In this document: positions 1-10,895 of the stretch, one piece after another
How the letters are laid out: every line of letters begins with the position of its first letter
Position numbering within the stretch: position 1 is the first letter of the stretch
Assembly: GCA_033977485.1 (NCBI GenBank)
Contig: CM066993.1
Coordinates: 29,688,001-29,752,000, forward strand
Length of the DNA: 64,000 nucleotides
Direction: 5' to 3'
DNA from: Hydrangea macrophylla
Taxonomy: Eukaryota > Streptophyta > Magnoliopsida > Cornales > Hydrangeaceae
Notes under the pieces: model-generated
Databases searched by the model: none
Told to the model about the DNA's origin: nothing
What the model saw: only the letters and a program-made list of their open reading frames with translations
Position numbers and translations under genes: made by a program

Positions 1-1000
1 TGACTAAACGAGCTCTTCTCTTTTCGACGGATGACTTTGAACAAAGGCTTACTTGAAGCTACTATTCAGTGTTGGGATCCATCATTATATGTCTTTTGCT
101 TTGTCCCTCAGGAGATCTGCCCCTTGTGTGAGGAGTTTAGCACTATTCTGCACACGGATCCTTTTACCGAGTTGATAGTTCCATTGGTTCTAGCTGAGTA
201 TGTTCAAGATTTGGCCGCTTTTCTCCGTATATCTCGGAATACAGCGGGCACTTTTTTTTCATGATAAATAGATTGATTTCGAGCACCTTTCCTCTGTTTA
301 TGCTCCCATGGGGGACCCTTATGACGGTGGGCATCAGATCATTCGGCGTAGTGCACTATCGATAGCTATGCTCTCTTACTTCCTCTTTAAGTATTCTTCT
401 GATGTGCTCATACACATTGCATGTGGCCTGCGGGAGATGAATGGTGCCGTTATGGTGTTCCTTCGTGAAACTTTGATTGGTTTGGACAGTGCCCATATTG
501 CTGAGGCTATGTTATCTTCGGGGGCACCCTTTATCTTACAGGTTTGGCTCATGGAGCGTCTTGATCTCTACATACATCCCTCACACCTTCGTGGGCCACT
601 TCCCTATGACCATATGGAGGTTCATTGCCTATTCCATTTTGCCGACGCCTGGCTTGGTTGGCTCCGAGGCCTTTCTGCTGGTGATATCTATTGGGTCTAC
701 CCACAGTGGTCTTACGTTTCTATTGCTGTATGACTTCCGGGATGGCCTGGTGTTTGGTTACCTGGCTTATATGCTACCCCTTTCTATATTCCTGGCTGGG
801 TGGTTCGTCAGTACGAGCTTCTCCGGGATATTGCTGAGGTTATTACTGCTGATTTCACGAGGAGTTTGATCATGCGCCCTTCCATTATGAAGGCTTTCAC
901 CGAGGCTTGGTATGATAGGGCGTCAGCTCCCTTTTGGAGAGTTCCTACATCACTCGTACCTACTACTGAGTACCTTCTTCAGATCCAGACTCTGATATAG
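1..1000 (+). pseudogene. Antisense DUF7745/plant-mobile-domain-like ORF of element A, broken
   Basis: Three open stretches (31-264, 308-733, 800-1000) in two frames together resemble the DUF7745 / PMD-like proteins of plant retroelements. The N-terminal part has the family signature of an acidic-aromatic stretch (ATIQCWDPSLYVF) followed by CPLCEEFSTIL. The middle has a Leu-rich helical region and LQVWLMERLDLY; the last part has VRQYELL. The same protein is recognisable in element B (13547-14093) and element E (31165-32255), always on the strand opposite to gag-pol and beyond integrase. The frame is open upstream of 31 but with a stop at bases 1-3, so the true start is outside the window or lost. 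A frame change lies between 264 and 308, and stops follow at 734 and 1001. The function of these proteins in retroelements is not established; host PMD proteins such as MAIN/MAIL1 act in silencing. Confidence 0.65.
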
Positions 1001-1282
1001 AGACAGACTTCATAGACATCCATGGATGAAAGTAAAACAACAGGACAAAGCTTTATTTTACAAAATTTCTGACAAGTCCTGCCTATCTTTTTATGCTTTT
1101 GAATGTGACTTTTGTTATTTCTCTTCCCAAAGAGTGTTTTCATTTTTAGGAAATGTTCTAACATGTTTAATCAAAGTGTTCATTCTTCCGATTAATCTTT
1201 TGAGTTATGAAAATTTTCCTTTTAATGTCTTTTCTTGGCTCTTTACTTTGCTTTTGGGTTTTCCCTAAAGTTTTAATCATTC
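1001..1282. other. Non-coding tail between the antisense ORF and the solo LTR
   Basis: T-rich sequence without a convincing ORF. It is the 3' (antisense ORF downstream) region of element A, and ends at the TATAC target-site copy at 1283-1287. Confidence 0.5.
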
Positions 1283-1462
1283 TATACTGATCGAGAGAGA
1301 ACAAGTCCTAATTACATGCCTTCATTCACATTTGTTAGCCATTTTTATCCTATTTTTGTGTATTTTTACTTCATTTTCTATTTTCTGTCAGGATTTGGAG
1401 AAAAGTAAGGATTCCAGGTTAAATGGGGTGAAAAAGTAGAAAAAAAGAAGCTGAAAAAGCCA

Positions 1463-1535
1463 CATCGCGCGCGCGACCCACTCGTTCGAAAGTCCCGAAA
1501 TCGCTCACGTGTCCCGCTCTTGCGACCTCCAAAAA
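1463..1535 (+). repeat. GC-rich palindromic word cluster in the solo LTR U3
   Basis: A short island with GCGCGCGCGACC, TCGCTCACG and CTCTTGCGACC-type words in an otherwise A+T-rich LTR. It lies about 170 bp upstream of the TATA box at 1702. The same kind of island is at the same place in the other three Athila-type LTRs of the window. Confidence 0.6.
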
Positions 1536-1701
1536 TTGCACTCGTGCGGCCTGCTTCTGCAACCTGTGTAAAAATCAAATACGCGTATTTCAGTGTACAG
1601 AAGATCCCCACGCGAATGAAACTGCCTAATTACGTCCAGACTGTAAAATACACAGTTTTAGTACGAATAGGTTTAGGAAAGCCTCCAAACTTGCTCCAAA
1701 T

Positions 1702-1710
1702 CTATATATA
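1702..1710 (+). promoter_or_regulatory. TATA box of the solo LTR
   Basis: CTATATATA, positionally conserved in all four Athila-type LTRs (25619-25628 on plus; 36546-36554 and 52647-52655 on minus). It marks the likely U3/R promoter. Confidence 0.55.
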
Positions 1711-2602
1711 CCCTATTCTAACTCAGTTTTGGAGTTAGACAATATTATATACAACAAAACTTTCAGCCATTGAAGAGAGAAAAGCAAGGAGAAGAAGAAG
1801 AAGACCAAGGATTTCCATGGCCTTCTCCATTAACCTCTTGCCGTTCATCGCTTTCATGGCCAAACCTAGATCTGGGTTTCAATGAAACCCTAGCCAAGTA
1901 ATAGGGAGTTATTTATGTTTTTATTTTAGTTTTATTATGTATGGATGATGATTACATATTTTGAGGATTTTTATAATAAAATCGTACTTCTATTGATTAA
2001 ATCATTGCTTTCAAAGTTTATTCTTGTCTTAGATCTATTTTGAATGTGATGTGCTCAATAATCTATATTTGTTGTTCTTGTATGGATTATTTATATGTAA
2101 TGGTGCTTAATTGAATTGTGCTATCAAGTATCCAAATAGTCCATGCTTAGGTTAGACGGATTATGCCACGACCCTAGTTTAGTGTGGGATAATTCGTGCT
2201 AACCGAAGATGGATTATGTTGGTGCTTGAACCATAATTATCTTCTTGATGGAGGAATTGGGCTTGTAGCTATAATTCCCCATTATCATCCAATGTAATAA
2301 GCTAATTGAATGCATAAATACCCTTATTATGAAGCTAGTGGTGGATTTGCAATCCTAGGTTCACTTTAAATATCATTTAAAACAACTTTTAATTGCTTCT
2401 ATAGTTTAGATTTATTTTAATTGTTCTTAGTTTAATTAAAATCACAATCAAAATCCGTATTTCTTAATTAGCTGGATTTAGGTTTTAAAATTAAAGTGCT
2501 TTAATAATTCAATCTCTGTGGGTTCGACCTTTACTTCCACACTACAAATCCTCAGAAAGTAAAGCATACTTTTAATATCTTGATATTGACAACATCATAT
2601 AC

Positions 2603-2990
2603 CATGAATTTCCGTTTGTTCTTTTACAGTACTTATTTTAATAGCCAGGAGATCCAGAGACGGGTTTAAAGTAAATATCTGGGTTCTTCGGATAGCAAAT
2701 GAAGTTTGCCCCTAGTTTTGGGGCTTCGAAGTGGTTCCAGGCAAACGCAAGTTTGCCCCTAGTTTAGCACATGGTTTTTATTTTTAGGTTTTCATGGACC
2801 GAAGGCTTTGGAGAGCCCGCCTACTTATCCCCGAAAGGGTATCAGGTCCGCAGTAGTTCGGTTTAAGGCTTGACAGAAAGTGCCATTTAGGTAATTATTA
2901 GTGACCGAACCGAGCAGGTTGCCTACGTATCCCCTAATGGAAATCAGGTCAAGCGTAGTCCATCAATGTAGGACGTTTTGAAAGAAGGGG
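2603..2990 (-). repeat. Post-integrase non-coding repeats of element A
   Basis: Two kinds of duplicated block lie between integrase and the 3' LTR side. The first is TTTGCCCCTAGTTT (element strand AAACTAGGGGCAAA) near 2709 and 2751. The second is a block of about 65 bp beginning CCTACnTATCCCC and ending GAAAG, at about 2818-2880 and 2921-2987. The same two block types occur after integrase in element B (14373-14516, 14718-14886) and as single versions in element E (30655-30815), so they are a lineage feature. The AGGGGCAAA word is purine-rich and could act in plus-strand priming, but this is not shown. Confidence 0.6.
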
Positions 2991-4059
2991 TTTCAAGCAA
3001 AATACTTTTTGAGGCGATCGAGGTTAATTAGTTGTTTAAATTCAACCTCATCTAGGTCCATAAGATAGGCCACTCCTCCAGAGAGGAGAGTATTAATGAT
3101 GTATGGCCCGGCCCAGTTGGCTTTGAATTTTCCTCTAGGGTCATAAACAGGCACTTTCAGTTCATTGAGGACCAGGTCGCCCTCAGCAAGCTTCCTTTGG
3201 CGAACTTTTTTGTTGAAAGCACGAGCTATCCTCTTTTGATATTCCCGAGTATGGTTTATTGCAGCAACCTCTTCTTATCAAGCAACATCAATTCCTCATA
3301 CCTCCCTGTGTCCATTCTAAATCAGTTATTTCACATTCGGCTAAAACCCTTAGGAAGGGTATCTCTACCTCGATTGGAAGCACTGCTTCAATTCCGTAAA
3401 CCAAAGAATAAGGCGTGGCTCCTGTGGAGGTTCTCAGAGAGGTTCGGTACCCCCATAGTGCAAACGGAAGCTTCTCATGCCAATCCTTATATGTGTACGT
3501 TGTTTTTCCTCAAGATCGCTTTGACATTCTTATTTGTTGCCTCTACCGCCCCATTCGTTTGCGGTCAATACGGAGATGACTGATGATGGGTGATTTTATA
3601 TTTTTCTAACAGCGGGATGACTTCCCCTTGGAAATGACTATCGTGATAAAAAATGGACTCATGTGGGAACCAATATCTATAAATTATGTTCTTTTCAATG
3701 AAGCTCACCACATCCTTAGCCTTCAAAGTCGCATACAGCGCGGCTTCCACCCACTTAGTGAAATAATCAATAGCTACAATTATGTATCGATGTCCATTGG
3801 AGGCCTTCGGAACTATCTCACCAATAATATCAATACCCCAGACGGAAAATGGCCAAGGCGTAGTCATGCTATAGAGCTGGGATGGTGGTGTATGCATTAA
3901 ATTTGCATGGATCTGGCATTTATGGCACCTCTGAACATATTCGTAGCAGCCTTTGTCCAAAGTCGTCCAATAATACCCTTGCTGGATTATCTTCTTCGCC
4001 ATCATGTGCCCGTTCATGTGGGGCCCGCATACTCCATGTATTTCTTCCATCATTATTTT

Positions 4060-4096
<37 letters not shown>

Positions 4097-4149
4097 TAGG
4101 CACTCCAAATTATACCCGGTGTATGACTTCTTCCACAGTTTATCCGCAT
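2991..4149 (-). pseudogene. Integrase of element A, degenerate
   Basis: An open stretch at 4149-3565 covers the zinc-binding N-terminal part and the first half of the catalytic core, with GYYWTTLDKGCYEYVQRCHKCQ (HHCC end) and YIIVAIDYFTKWVE carrying the first catalytic Asp. The second Asp motif is altered: relatives have YDNGSHF, here it reads FYHDSHF with a lost residue. A stop precedes PQTNGAVEATNKN, which keeps the catalytic Glu. The core continues to about 3270 (WGYRTS, TGATPYSLVYG), and the C-terminal part down to about 2991 is scattered over frames. The N-terminal side contains a (TC)16 tract translated on this strand as alternating Arg-Glu. Integrase would join cDNA ends to the genome; this copy cannot. 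Confidence 0.8.
4062..4093. repeat. (TC)16 microsatellite inside the integrase reading frame
   Basis: A perfect TC/GA dinucleotide run of 32 nt. On the coding (minus) strand the frame stays open and reads a run of Arg-Glu just before KIMMEEIHG. The equivalent place in element B reads KRARRMMEEIHEG, so the seed was probably a short natural AGAG stretch in the gene. Confidence 0.9.
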
Positions 4150-4159
4150 AGATCACGAA

Positions 4160-5370
4160 CTAAGCGGAGAATCTTCGAATTGCTTTTCTATCTTTTTCTG
4201 AGGCTCCTTCGGGGTATTTTCCCTCCTTAATGAAATTCGAAATAATCTTGTACCATGGCACTTCATCTTCATCTTCTAGGGCTGCGATCATCTCAAACGA
4301 GGGTTGATTCCTTATCTCTATGGATAATGGGATCATGGTGATTCCTGAAGGAATTTGTATCATTGAAGATAAGGTAGCTAAGGAGTCGGCCAACTGATTC
4401 TCTTCATGGGGGAGGTAATAGAATGATATTTTCTCGAACTGCACCTTTAAACTTTCCAGATAGTCATGGTAGGGTCTTAATTTCTCATGCTTCACTCTCT
4501 AATCACCTCGGACTTGAGATATGATCAAATTAGAATCTCCAAAAACATCGATCTTCTCAACTTTCAAGGCGAGCACTGCTTCCATTCTGACTATACATGC
4601 TTCGTACTCCGCCGTGGTATTGGTTGAATTGTACCTAAGCTTGAGAGCTAACGGTGTAGGAATTCCATCTGGTGCCACAAGGATGATTCCAACCCCATAG
4701 CCTAACTGATTAGCCGCTCCATCAAAATACATTTTCCATAAATTCTCCTCTATCCCCATCACTCCTTCGTTTGGGAACCGAAACTCGCCCTTTTCCTCTG
4801 ACTTTATTGCGAGATTTGCCATGTATTCAGCGATAGCTCTTCCTTTCACAGATTTAGTGGTAACATACTTGATATCGAACTCAGCTAGCATCATGGTCCA
4901 CCTAGAAATCCTATGGTCAACACGAGTTTTTCAAACAGGTATTTGAGTGGGTCCATTCGAGATATCAAGATTACAGGGAAGGCTAACATGTAGTGCCTAA
5001 GGCAACGGGTGCACCAGATCAAAGCCCAATTGGCTTTTTCTAAAGGCGAATATTTCAACTCGTATCCGGTCATCCATTTGCTCAAGTAATAAATGACTCT
5101 TTCTACGTGCCCCTCTTCTCCTTCTTAGGCCAACATACACCCCATTGAATTTTTTGACACGAAAAGGTACAATAGTAAAGGTCTTTCGGGTAAGGGTGGT
5201 GATAAGACAGGCGGGTTTTGAAGGTAGGTTTTGACCTTTTCGAAGGCTTGTTGGCATAAGGTATCCCATTCGAACTTCTCTCCTTTTCTAAGCAGCTTAA
5301 ACAAAGGATAACATGTTAGGGTGAGTTTTGAGATGAAGCGGCTTATAAACTATGTTCTACCTAGAAATCC
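4160..5370 (-). pseudogene. RNase H and second (archaeal-type) RNase H of element A
   Basis: The RT-linked RNase H is at about 5370-4895, over two frames: MTGYELKYSPLEKANWALIWCTRCLRHYMLAFP, then the MDPLKYLFEKL segment. The second RNase H is at 4894-4499 (FDIKYVTTKSVKGRAIAEY, then MYFDGAANQLGYGVGIILVAPDG with the first acidic residue in YFDGA, NTTAEYEACIVRMEA, IDVFGDSNLIISQVRGD). A linker follows at 4495-4160 with HEENQLADSLATLSSM and VPWYKIISNFIKEGKYP. The doubled RNase H is typical of Tat elements. Frames change near 5269, 5085, 4894 and 4495, so the region is a pseudogene. RNase H removes the RNA strand during cDNA synthesis. Confidence 0.8.
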
Positions 5371-6628
5371 CTATAATTCCTTCTCATTCTTGGGCGGCTG
5401 CATTTCGATTATGGCCTTTATTTTGGTTGGGTCCACCTCTATCCCTCTCTGAGTGATGAGAAACCCCAACAACTTTTCGGTAGTGACTCCGAAGGTGAAC
5501 TTCTGAGGATTTAGCCTCATTCTAAATTCTCTTAACCTTCTGAAGAACTTTCTCAATGCATCCAAGGTCCTTTCCTTTTAGATTTCACAATCATATCGTC
5601 CACATAGACTTCACCTCCTTATGGATCATATCGTGCAACAACGTTGTAGCGGCCCACTGGTAAGTTGCGCCCGCGTTTTTGAGCCCAAATGGCATCACCC
5701 TATATCAGTATATGCCCCATGGTGTGATGAAAGTGGTTTTCTCCCTATCCTCGGGTGCCATTAGAATCTAGTTATATCCTGAGAACCCATCCATAAAAGA
5801 TAAGAGTTCATGTCCCGCTGTATTGTCCACTAACACATTAATGTGAGGTAAAGGGAAATCGTCCTTAGGGTTGGCTTTGTTTAGATCCCGGAAGTCGACA
5901 CAGACCCTAACACAACCGTCCTTTTTCTGGATAGGCACTATATTGGCGATCCATTCTGGATACTCGGTGACCATTAAGAATCCAGCTCTTAATTACTTTT
6001 CAAATTCCTCTTTGACTTTGAGTGCCCATTCAGGCCTCATTTGCCTCAATTTTTGTTTTACAGGTTTTGAATTGGGAAAGAGGGGGAGATGATGTTGGAC
6101 TATTTCTGGATCGATACCTGGCATATCGCTGTAACACCATACAAAAACATCTTTGAATTCATTTAATAGATTGATTAATTCTTTACTTTCTTCTTTGCTA
6201 AGTGTAGAGCTAATAAAAATATTTTGAGAATTATCTTCATTTCCTAGATTGATCGTTAGAGTGTTCTCAATGATTTTACATGCAGATTCTTTTTCTTTTT
6301 TAATTAATTTTTGCAATTTATTTGGTATTTTATGATCATCACATTCATCACATTCATTAAGCGCATTCGAGTAGGCAGAATTAGTCATACTTTCATTGAT
6401 TTTCTTCGGAGCGATTACAACAGACATGGAAATTGAAAGACGCCTCATATGGGCCATCACAGTCTCTGGGTGTGGGGGATACCTATTACTAAACTCAAAA
6501 ACCCACTCTTTCTTGCTTTCTCCTCCCAGATCGATGATGAAGCATTCCTCCAGATCCCCTGTCTTGGTAATCTCTTCTTTTTTCGAATCTTCTATGTCAT
6601 TTCCCTCGTCTTGCACCTCTTCTACCAA
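5371..6628 (-). pseudogene. Reverse transcriptase of element A with its upstream linker
   Basis: Segment 6628-5993 is an acidic linker ending in the RT entry motif (DVFVWCYSDMPGIDPEIVQHHLPL, then KPVKQKLRQMRPE). After a stop, 5974-5768 gives GCVRVCVDFRDLNKANPKDDFPLPHINVLVD and LSFMDGFSGYN, the RT fingers/palm. The catalytic YVDD is encoded at 5595-5606 in VYVDDMIVKSK. Segment 5565-5371 is the thumb/connection (MRLNPQKFTFGV, LLGFLITQRGIEVDP). Two frame changes lie between 5768 and 5565. RT would copy the element RNA into DNA. The linker to 5974 is in the same frame as gag and protease. Confidence 0.85.
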
Positions 6629-6961
6629 TCCCTCAGCATGTTCTTTTTTGACCTTATCTTTCGCGACCCCTCCTTAGCCTTTTACCTTGGTTTGCATGCT
6701 TTTTTTTTGCCCAATAGGTCCTTCATGATCGAGCCATCTAGCGCACTAATCTAATCTTTAGCAGTAGCTGACTTTACGGGCACCTGCAGATATGGATCTT
6801 GATACTCAGAGAATTCGTGGGGGAAGAAGATCTAAAATGCTAGCTTCAAAAAATTATCTTTCTAATCCACCCATGGTTCTGGGAAGCCACAAAAGGGGAA
6901 ATCCTCTCCTTCCTTCACAAAGTATCCATTGAGCATCTTCAGGTAAGGGTCCAATGGTGCG
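6629..6961 (-). other. Linker between G-patch and RT of element A
   Basis: In the pol frame but low in recognisable motifs; acidic and interrupted by stops. It corresponds to the E element stretch near 26800-27360 (YEEAPLPKG). No separate gene is seen. Confidence 0.4.
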
Positions 6962-7258
6962 TCAACTACTTTCTTCTTCTTCTCTCAGCTCTTTCTTTGA
7001 TGGTAGATAACCCAAACCATGAGTGTGGGTCTGCGTAAGGATCCTTGGAAATTCTGGCTGGCCTTGATGATACTTACCCAATCCTATACCTGGAAAGAAA
7101 CCCATCTTTTTCATAATCCCGGTGACTAACGGACTCGTGGACTGATCAAAGTATAGCAGCACGAACTCTCTCGGCTTCTCTCCCTCCAACATATTAATGA
7201 ACTCAAACCCTCCTAGACCTATCTCCTCTTCTTGAAATTGTACCTCTAGAACCGACAC
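6962..7258 (-). pseudogene. G-patch domain of element A pol
   Basis: The reading frame contains MKKMGFFPGIGLGKYHQGQPEFP followed by THTHGLGYLPSKKE. The glycine pattern MGFxPGxGLGKxxQG matches the G-patch (RNA-binding) domain that several Ty3/gypsy elements carry next to protease. It lies in the same frame as the protease just upstream and the RT linker downstream. In element E the same domain begins directly after the inserted solo LTR at 26525. Its role in retrotransposition is not settled; RNA binding is inferred from the family. Confidence 0.75.
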
Positions 7259-7339
7259 GCTTGATGAAGTTTCAGACGGACGGACCCAACTGTCCCCAAG
7301 AATATCACAGACCTTACTTTTCTAGACACATTTGACTTT

Positions 7340-7837
7340 CTAATGAACTGTAGATGGTATGGCACCCAGATTATCTAACCATGGCCTTCCTAGTAGCAAA
7401 TTGAAAGAAGCAGGAATGTCGATGACTAAAATTTGGCTTTCGTTTCCACATGAACTGACAGCAAGATGAAGGAGAATTATCCCCATGACCGTCCTCTGAG
7501 TGTTGTCATATGCTCTCACCCTCTGCTTAGATGGTATGAACGTTGATTCATCCAAACCTATGCGCTTAGCTGTTCGGAACAAACACACATTTAGAGCAGA
7601 CCCGTTGTCAACAAGACAAGCAAGCACAGTGTTTCCCAGGCATTCAACAGTGACATATGGCAGTTTATTGTGAACAGGCCCTCCTGGAGGTAGGTCATTT
7701 GATGAAAAGGTAATAGCAAGAGTTAGAATCCTACTGATCATCCCCACGAGATCTTCTGGTACTATATTGATAGAAACATCGGATTGGTTCAAGGCATCTA
7801 GAACTGCCTGCCGGTGATGTTTGGAAGCAATTAACAA
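7340..7837 (-). pseudogene. Aspartic protease of element A
   Basis: The retropepsin-like domain has its active site written as LVDNGSALNVC (Asp-Asn-Gly, the usual Tat form of D-T/S-G), and the second hallmark ILVIDIPASFNLLLGRPWL near the end. Upstream is SKHHRQAVLDALNQSDVSI, the conserved lead-in also seen at the truncated start of element E. It cuts the Gag-Pol polyprotein. It is open over 165 codons but in a dead element. Segment 7838-8086 between gag and protease is an acidic linker in the same frame, with stops. Confidence 0.8.
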
Positions 7838-8086
7838 TCCCTAGATGGTGATATTAGCCTGAGTTTTCTTAATTTGCTTCAAAACCCTATCTTCTTCCTC
7901 TTCTTCATTCGTTTCCCCTTTTCCTTTATCCAATTCTCTCCGCGGGTGATCCTCCTCTAGCTCATGAGGCTTGAAATGTCTCCCTGACCGGGTTAGATGG
8001 CTGACTTCTTCTTTTGCCTATAGATTATCAACTTAAGAAACAACTTTCAAACTTTCTTTCTCCGCTCCTTCCCCATCGCTCTCGTA

Positions 8087-9721
8087 CTATAGGTCATCTT
8101 CCACCAAACCCACATCGGTGTTGCCAGTTACTTGGTCCCACCAATCTAATTGCTTTATCATTCCCTGATTCTCGAGCGTACAAATTATCGGATCCCTCAG
8201 CATCTGATAAGGCTTTCCTAGTGCCTTGGCTTTAGTGATTAGCCTAGATGGATCGAAGATCATCTCTTCTATCCCCAAGAAATAAAGGCGTTGTGGTGGC
8301 AGTTCAGCATGATGGTTTGGCAGCGGATTCCTAGTAACATTAGGAGTCTTGATAGGCAGCTCAGATATCACCTTGTTATCAATGAGGTCTTGGATTCCAT
8401 GCCTTAGCCTTGTGCACTGATCCGTAGAATAACCCTTTCGTTGGTGAAATTTACAATAGAGATCTTCTCGAAAACTTAGAGGGAGTGGGCTTGGTAAAGG
8501 TTGAGGCTCCAACAGACGAAGATGCCCCTTCGCTGTTAGCCTATCAAGGGTGGTTGACAGTGATACCCCTAAATCTGAAAATTTCCTCAGCTGTTTGTCC
8601 CCTCCTCTTCTTGGTGTTATATTAAATTTCCTCTCCGGTCCACTCAGTGCATTAACATCGGTTGGGCCAGAGTGACCTCCCGAATGTCCTCCATTTAACC
8701 CATAATTCGACCTTCTCTAACTATTCGGCTGTTCTTCTTTATTAATCACCCCTTCTTGAATTACATCCTCTATTCTCGTTTCCACATCAAAAACCTCAGT
8801 GAAAGTGTTGATTGACTGGAATCTCATTTTCTCTTGGTAGACAAGTTGAAGGTTCTTTATCAACATTCAGATATGGTCTTTCTCGGATGGCCTTTGTACC
8901 ATCTTAGCTTCTTTTCCCCTCCACCTACTTAGATACTCAGCAAATGACTCCTTGTTTCCCTGCCTGGTGGTCTCCAAATCCCGGACTGTGACATCCAAGT
9001 CTTGGTTGTACTCATACTGTGCCACGAATGCTTTGATCACTTCTTCCCAAACTCGGGTTTTGCTTGGTTTAATAGTGAGGTACCAGGATAAGGCGGATCT
9101 AGTTAAAGTCTGCTGAAATAAGACAACCATCATAGCAGTGCTCAGCCCACTGGGTTGGAAAGTTCCGATACACATTCTTACATGGCTGCGAGGATTCCCT
9201 GTCCCATCAAACTTATCAAAAAATGGCACTTTAAAACTGGCAGAAAGTGTTTCATGGACCCCATCGTATAGACCTTCCAGCTCCATCAGGTAAGTATCAA
9301 TCCCCTGAGCCTTGCGAATTACCCTTTCTAGCTTCTCTATCTTTTCAGTCATTATCCTTTCTTTTTCCCTTTTTACCCTTTCTCTTTCTACTCCGGGGGC
9401 CTCGGCCCTTGGCATTTCTGGTTCATCATACCAACCTTCTTCCCTAACTGGCGGGTCATTGTTCAGTGGATTCATAACTGGTGGCGGGCGTGCTATCGCT
9501 TCTATCATGACCATCATTCGGTTCATATTCTCAACCTGTCGCCTCATCTGTTCCGCTTGCTGTTCTACCAATGTCCTTAACTCTGCTACTTCCCCATCAT
9601 TCCTTTCATCTGCCATCTCTCTGTCTTCTTCTCTTCTTACTAACCTTATAGTGGGACCTCTAAACCAAATTGTGCCCGAACTGGATGCTATATTTGCCCC
9701 ATAAAAGGAAATATTTTTCAA
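8087..9721 (-). pseudogene. Gag of element A
   Basis: The probable start is the ATG at 9616-9614 (MADERNDGEVAEL), followed by a coiled-coil-like Glu/Arg-rich region, then the retrotransposon gag core (FDGTGNPRSHVRMCIGTFQPSG, LSWYLTIKP, VWEEVIKAFVAQYEYNQDLDVTVRDLETTRQ, ESFAEYLSRWRGK). A stop at 8866-8864, plausibly a mutated Arg codon before MLIKNLQ, divides it; the second half (8512-8087) is in the same frame and has a zinc-knuckle-like CKFHQRKGYSTDQC. Another stop is near 8708. Gag forms the virus-like particle and binds element RNA. Element B gag (18107-19440) is a diverged relative. Confidence 0.8.
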
Positions 9722-10875
9722 AAGATCTTTCTGTTTTTCTATTTTTTTATTATCAAAATCCCTTATAAATTTAAAAGATTTTTGATGAGATGAGATAGTT
9801 CACATGTCACACGGATGCAATGCATGTGTGCATGTGTGCCTACTCTATATGCAAAACAAAGGGAAAATCCTAATCCTAGCAAATAGACACATAAGCATAT
9901 AAAATCCTCATTCATGTCAAATGCGTCAATTTCACCTCTCATTGTGATCTACCTTTTCAAAAATCATTTTTTGGAAAGTATTTCCTGGATGATAAATTTT
10001 ATTTTGAAAACAATTCTTTAAACATTCCTTGACAAAGTTGATTGGATTGAAATTCTGTTTTGAAAAGCGTTTTCTAAAAAAAAACAATTCCCAAGGTTTT
10101 CGCCTTTTTTTTTTCTCTTTTGAAGATGTGAAAATATATTTTAACAACGATTAGCTTGGAGCTTTAGTTAAAAGTGAACTTAAAAGATCTTTTGATTGAA
10201 AATTTTGGAAAAAGGATGGCAAAAATCCATTTTCTTTCAAAGATAGGTTTAAAGTTCTTTGGGTAAAAAGGATCATATGATTGGATTATCGCCGTACTTT
10301 TCATGAATTTGGATACATACAAGGTCAATGATGCTTAACTAAACATGATATAAGAGGTGTAATCTTATAATCGGAATTTTGGCATGTTCTCAAATGTCAT
10401 GGGACATGAAGAGGGATTGCTCAAAAAGTGATTATTAGGTTACACATCTTTTATCAAGTGAGTATCATCATCATCTCAAGTAATCCCTTTCGGGCATACA
10501 AAACTCCCTAGCATATAACCTTAATCAAGAATTTATTTCCTAAGATTTGAAAAGTTCTATAGAAACTACTATGCAAAGGCTGGGCTTTGGTCAAATAAGG
10601 GACCCTTGACACACATCCGATAGGATGCTTAATATACCAAATCATGGTACGAGATCAAGGGTGATCACACAGTCCCATGATTACTTGACTGACCGGGTTG
10701 CCCCGAGCCTCCAAGGTCATAGTTCCGTGTAATCGACTGGCGAGACATGCAAGTGAAATGCAACATGCACACAAGGATTAATTAATTTGATTAAAAGGAT
10801 GCTTTCAATTCTAATCCTTGAGTGAACCCAAAATCAGAAATTCTGGTCTGCGAAGCCAAAGATTCTGGGTTCGAT
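9722..10875 (-). other. 5' leader of element A
   Basis: About 1.15 kb between PBS and gag, A+T-rich, with no supported ORF. A long leader is usual for this lineage. Confidence 0.6.
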
Positions 10876-10892
10876 CTCCAGCAGAGTTGCTA
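10876..10892 (-). other. Primer binding site of element A
   Basis: Read on the minus strand it is TAGCAACTCTGCTGGAG, 3 nt after the LTR end. Element B has TGGCAACTTTGCTGGAG at the matching place. The pattern resembles Tat/Ogre-type PBSs; the exact primer tRNA was not checked. Confidence 0.7.
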
Positions 10893-10895
10893 GAC

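Larger units (their letters stand above)
1288..2597 (+). mobile_element. Solo LTR, Athila-type (same superfamily of LTRs as element C)
   Basis: The 1310 bp block starts TGATCG and ends CATCA, and is flanked by an exact 5 bp repeat TATAC at 1283-1287 and 2598-2602. No PBS follows and no polypurine tract precedes it, so it is a solo LTR left by LTR-LTR recombination. It aligns along its length with the LTRs of element C (35691-36958 and 51798-53021, other strand) and with 25027-26524. Shared landmarks are ACAAGTCCTAATTA near the start, a GC-rich cluster at about 1463-1535, a TATA box at 1702-1710, a GAAGAAGAAGAAG purine stretch near 1790, and CCATAATTATCTTCTTGATG near 2231. It lies in the 3' region of element A and is therefore younger than A. 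Confidence 0.9.

Noticed and set aside
3197..3583. 128-codon plus-strand ORF
   Set aside because: It is the reverse of the integrase coding strand of element A (the minus strand reads WGYRTS and the TNGAVE motif).
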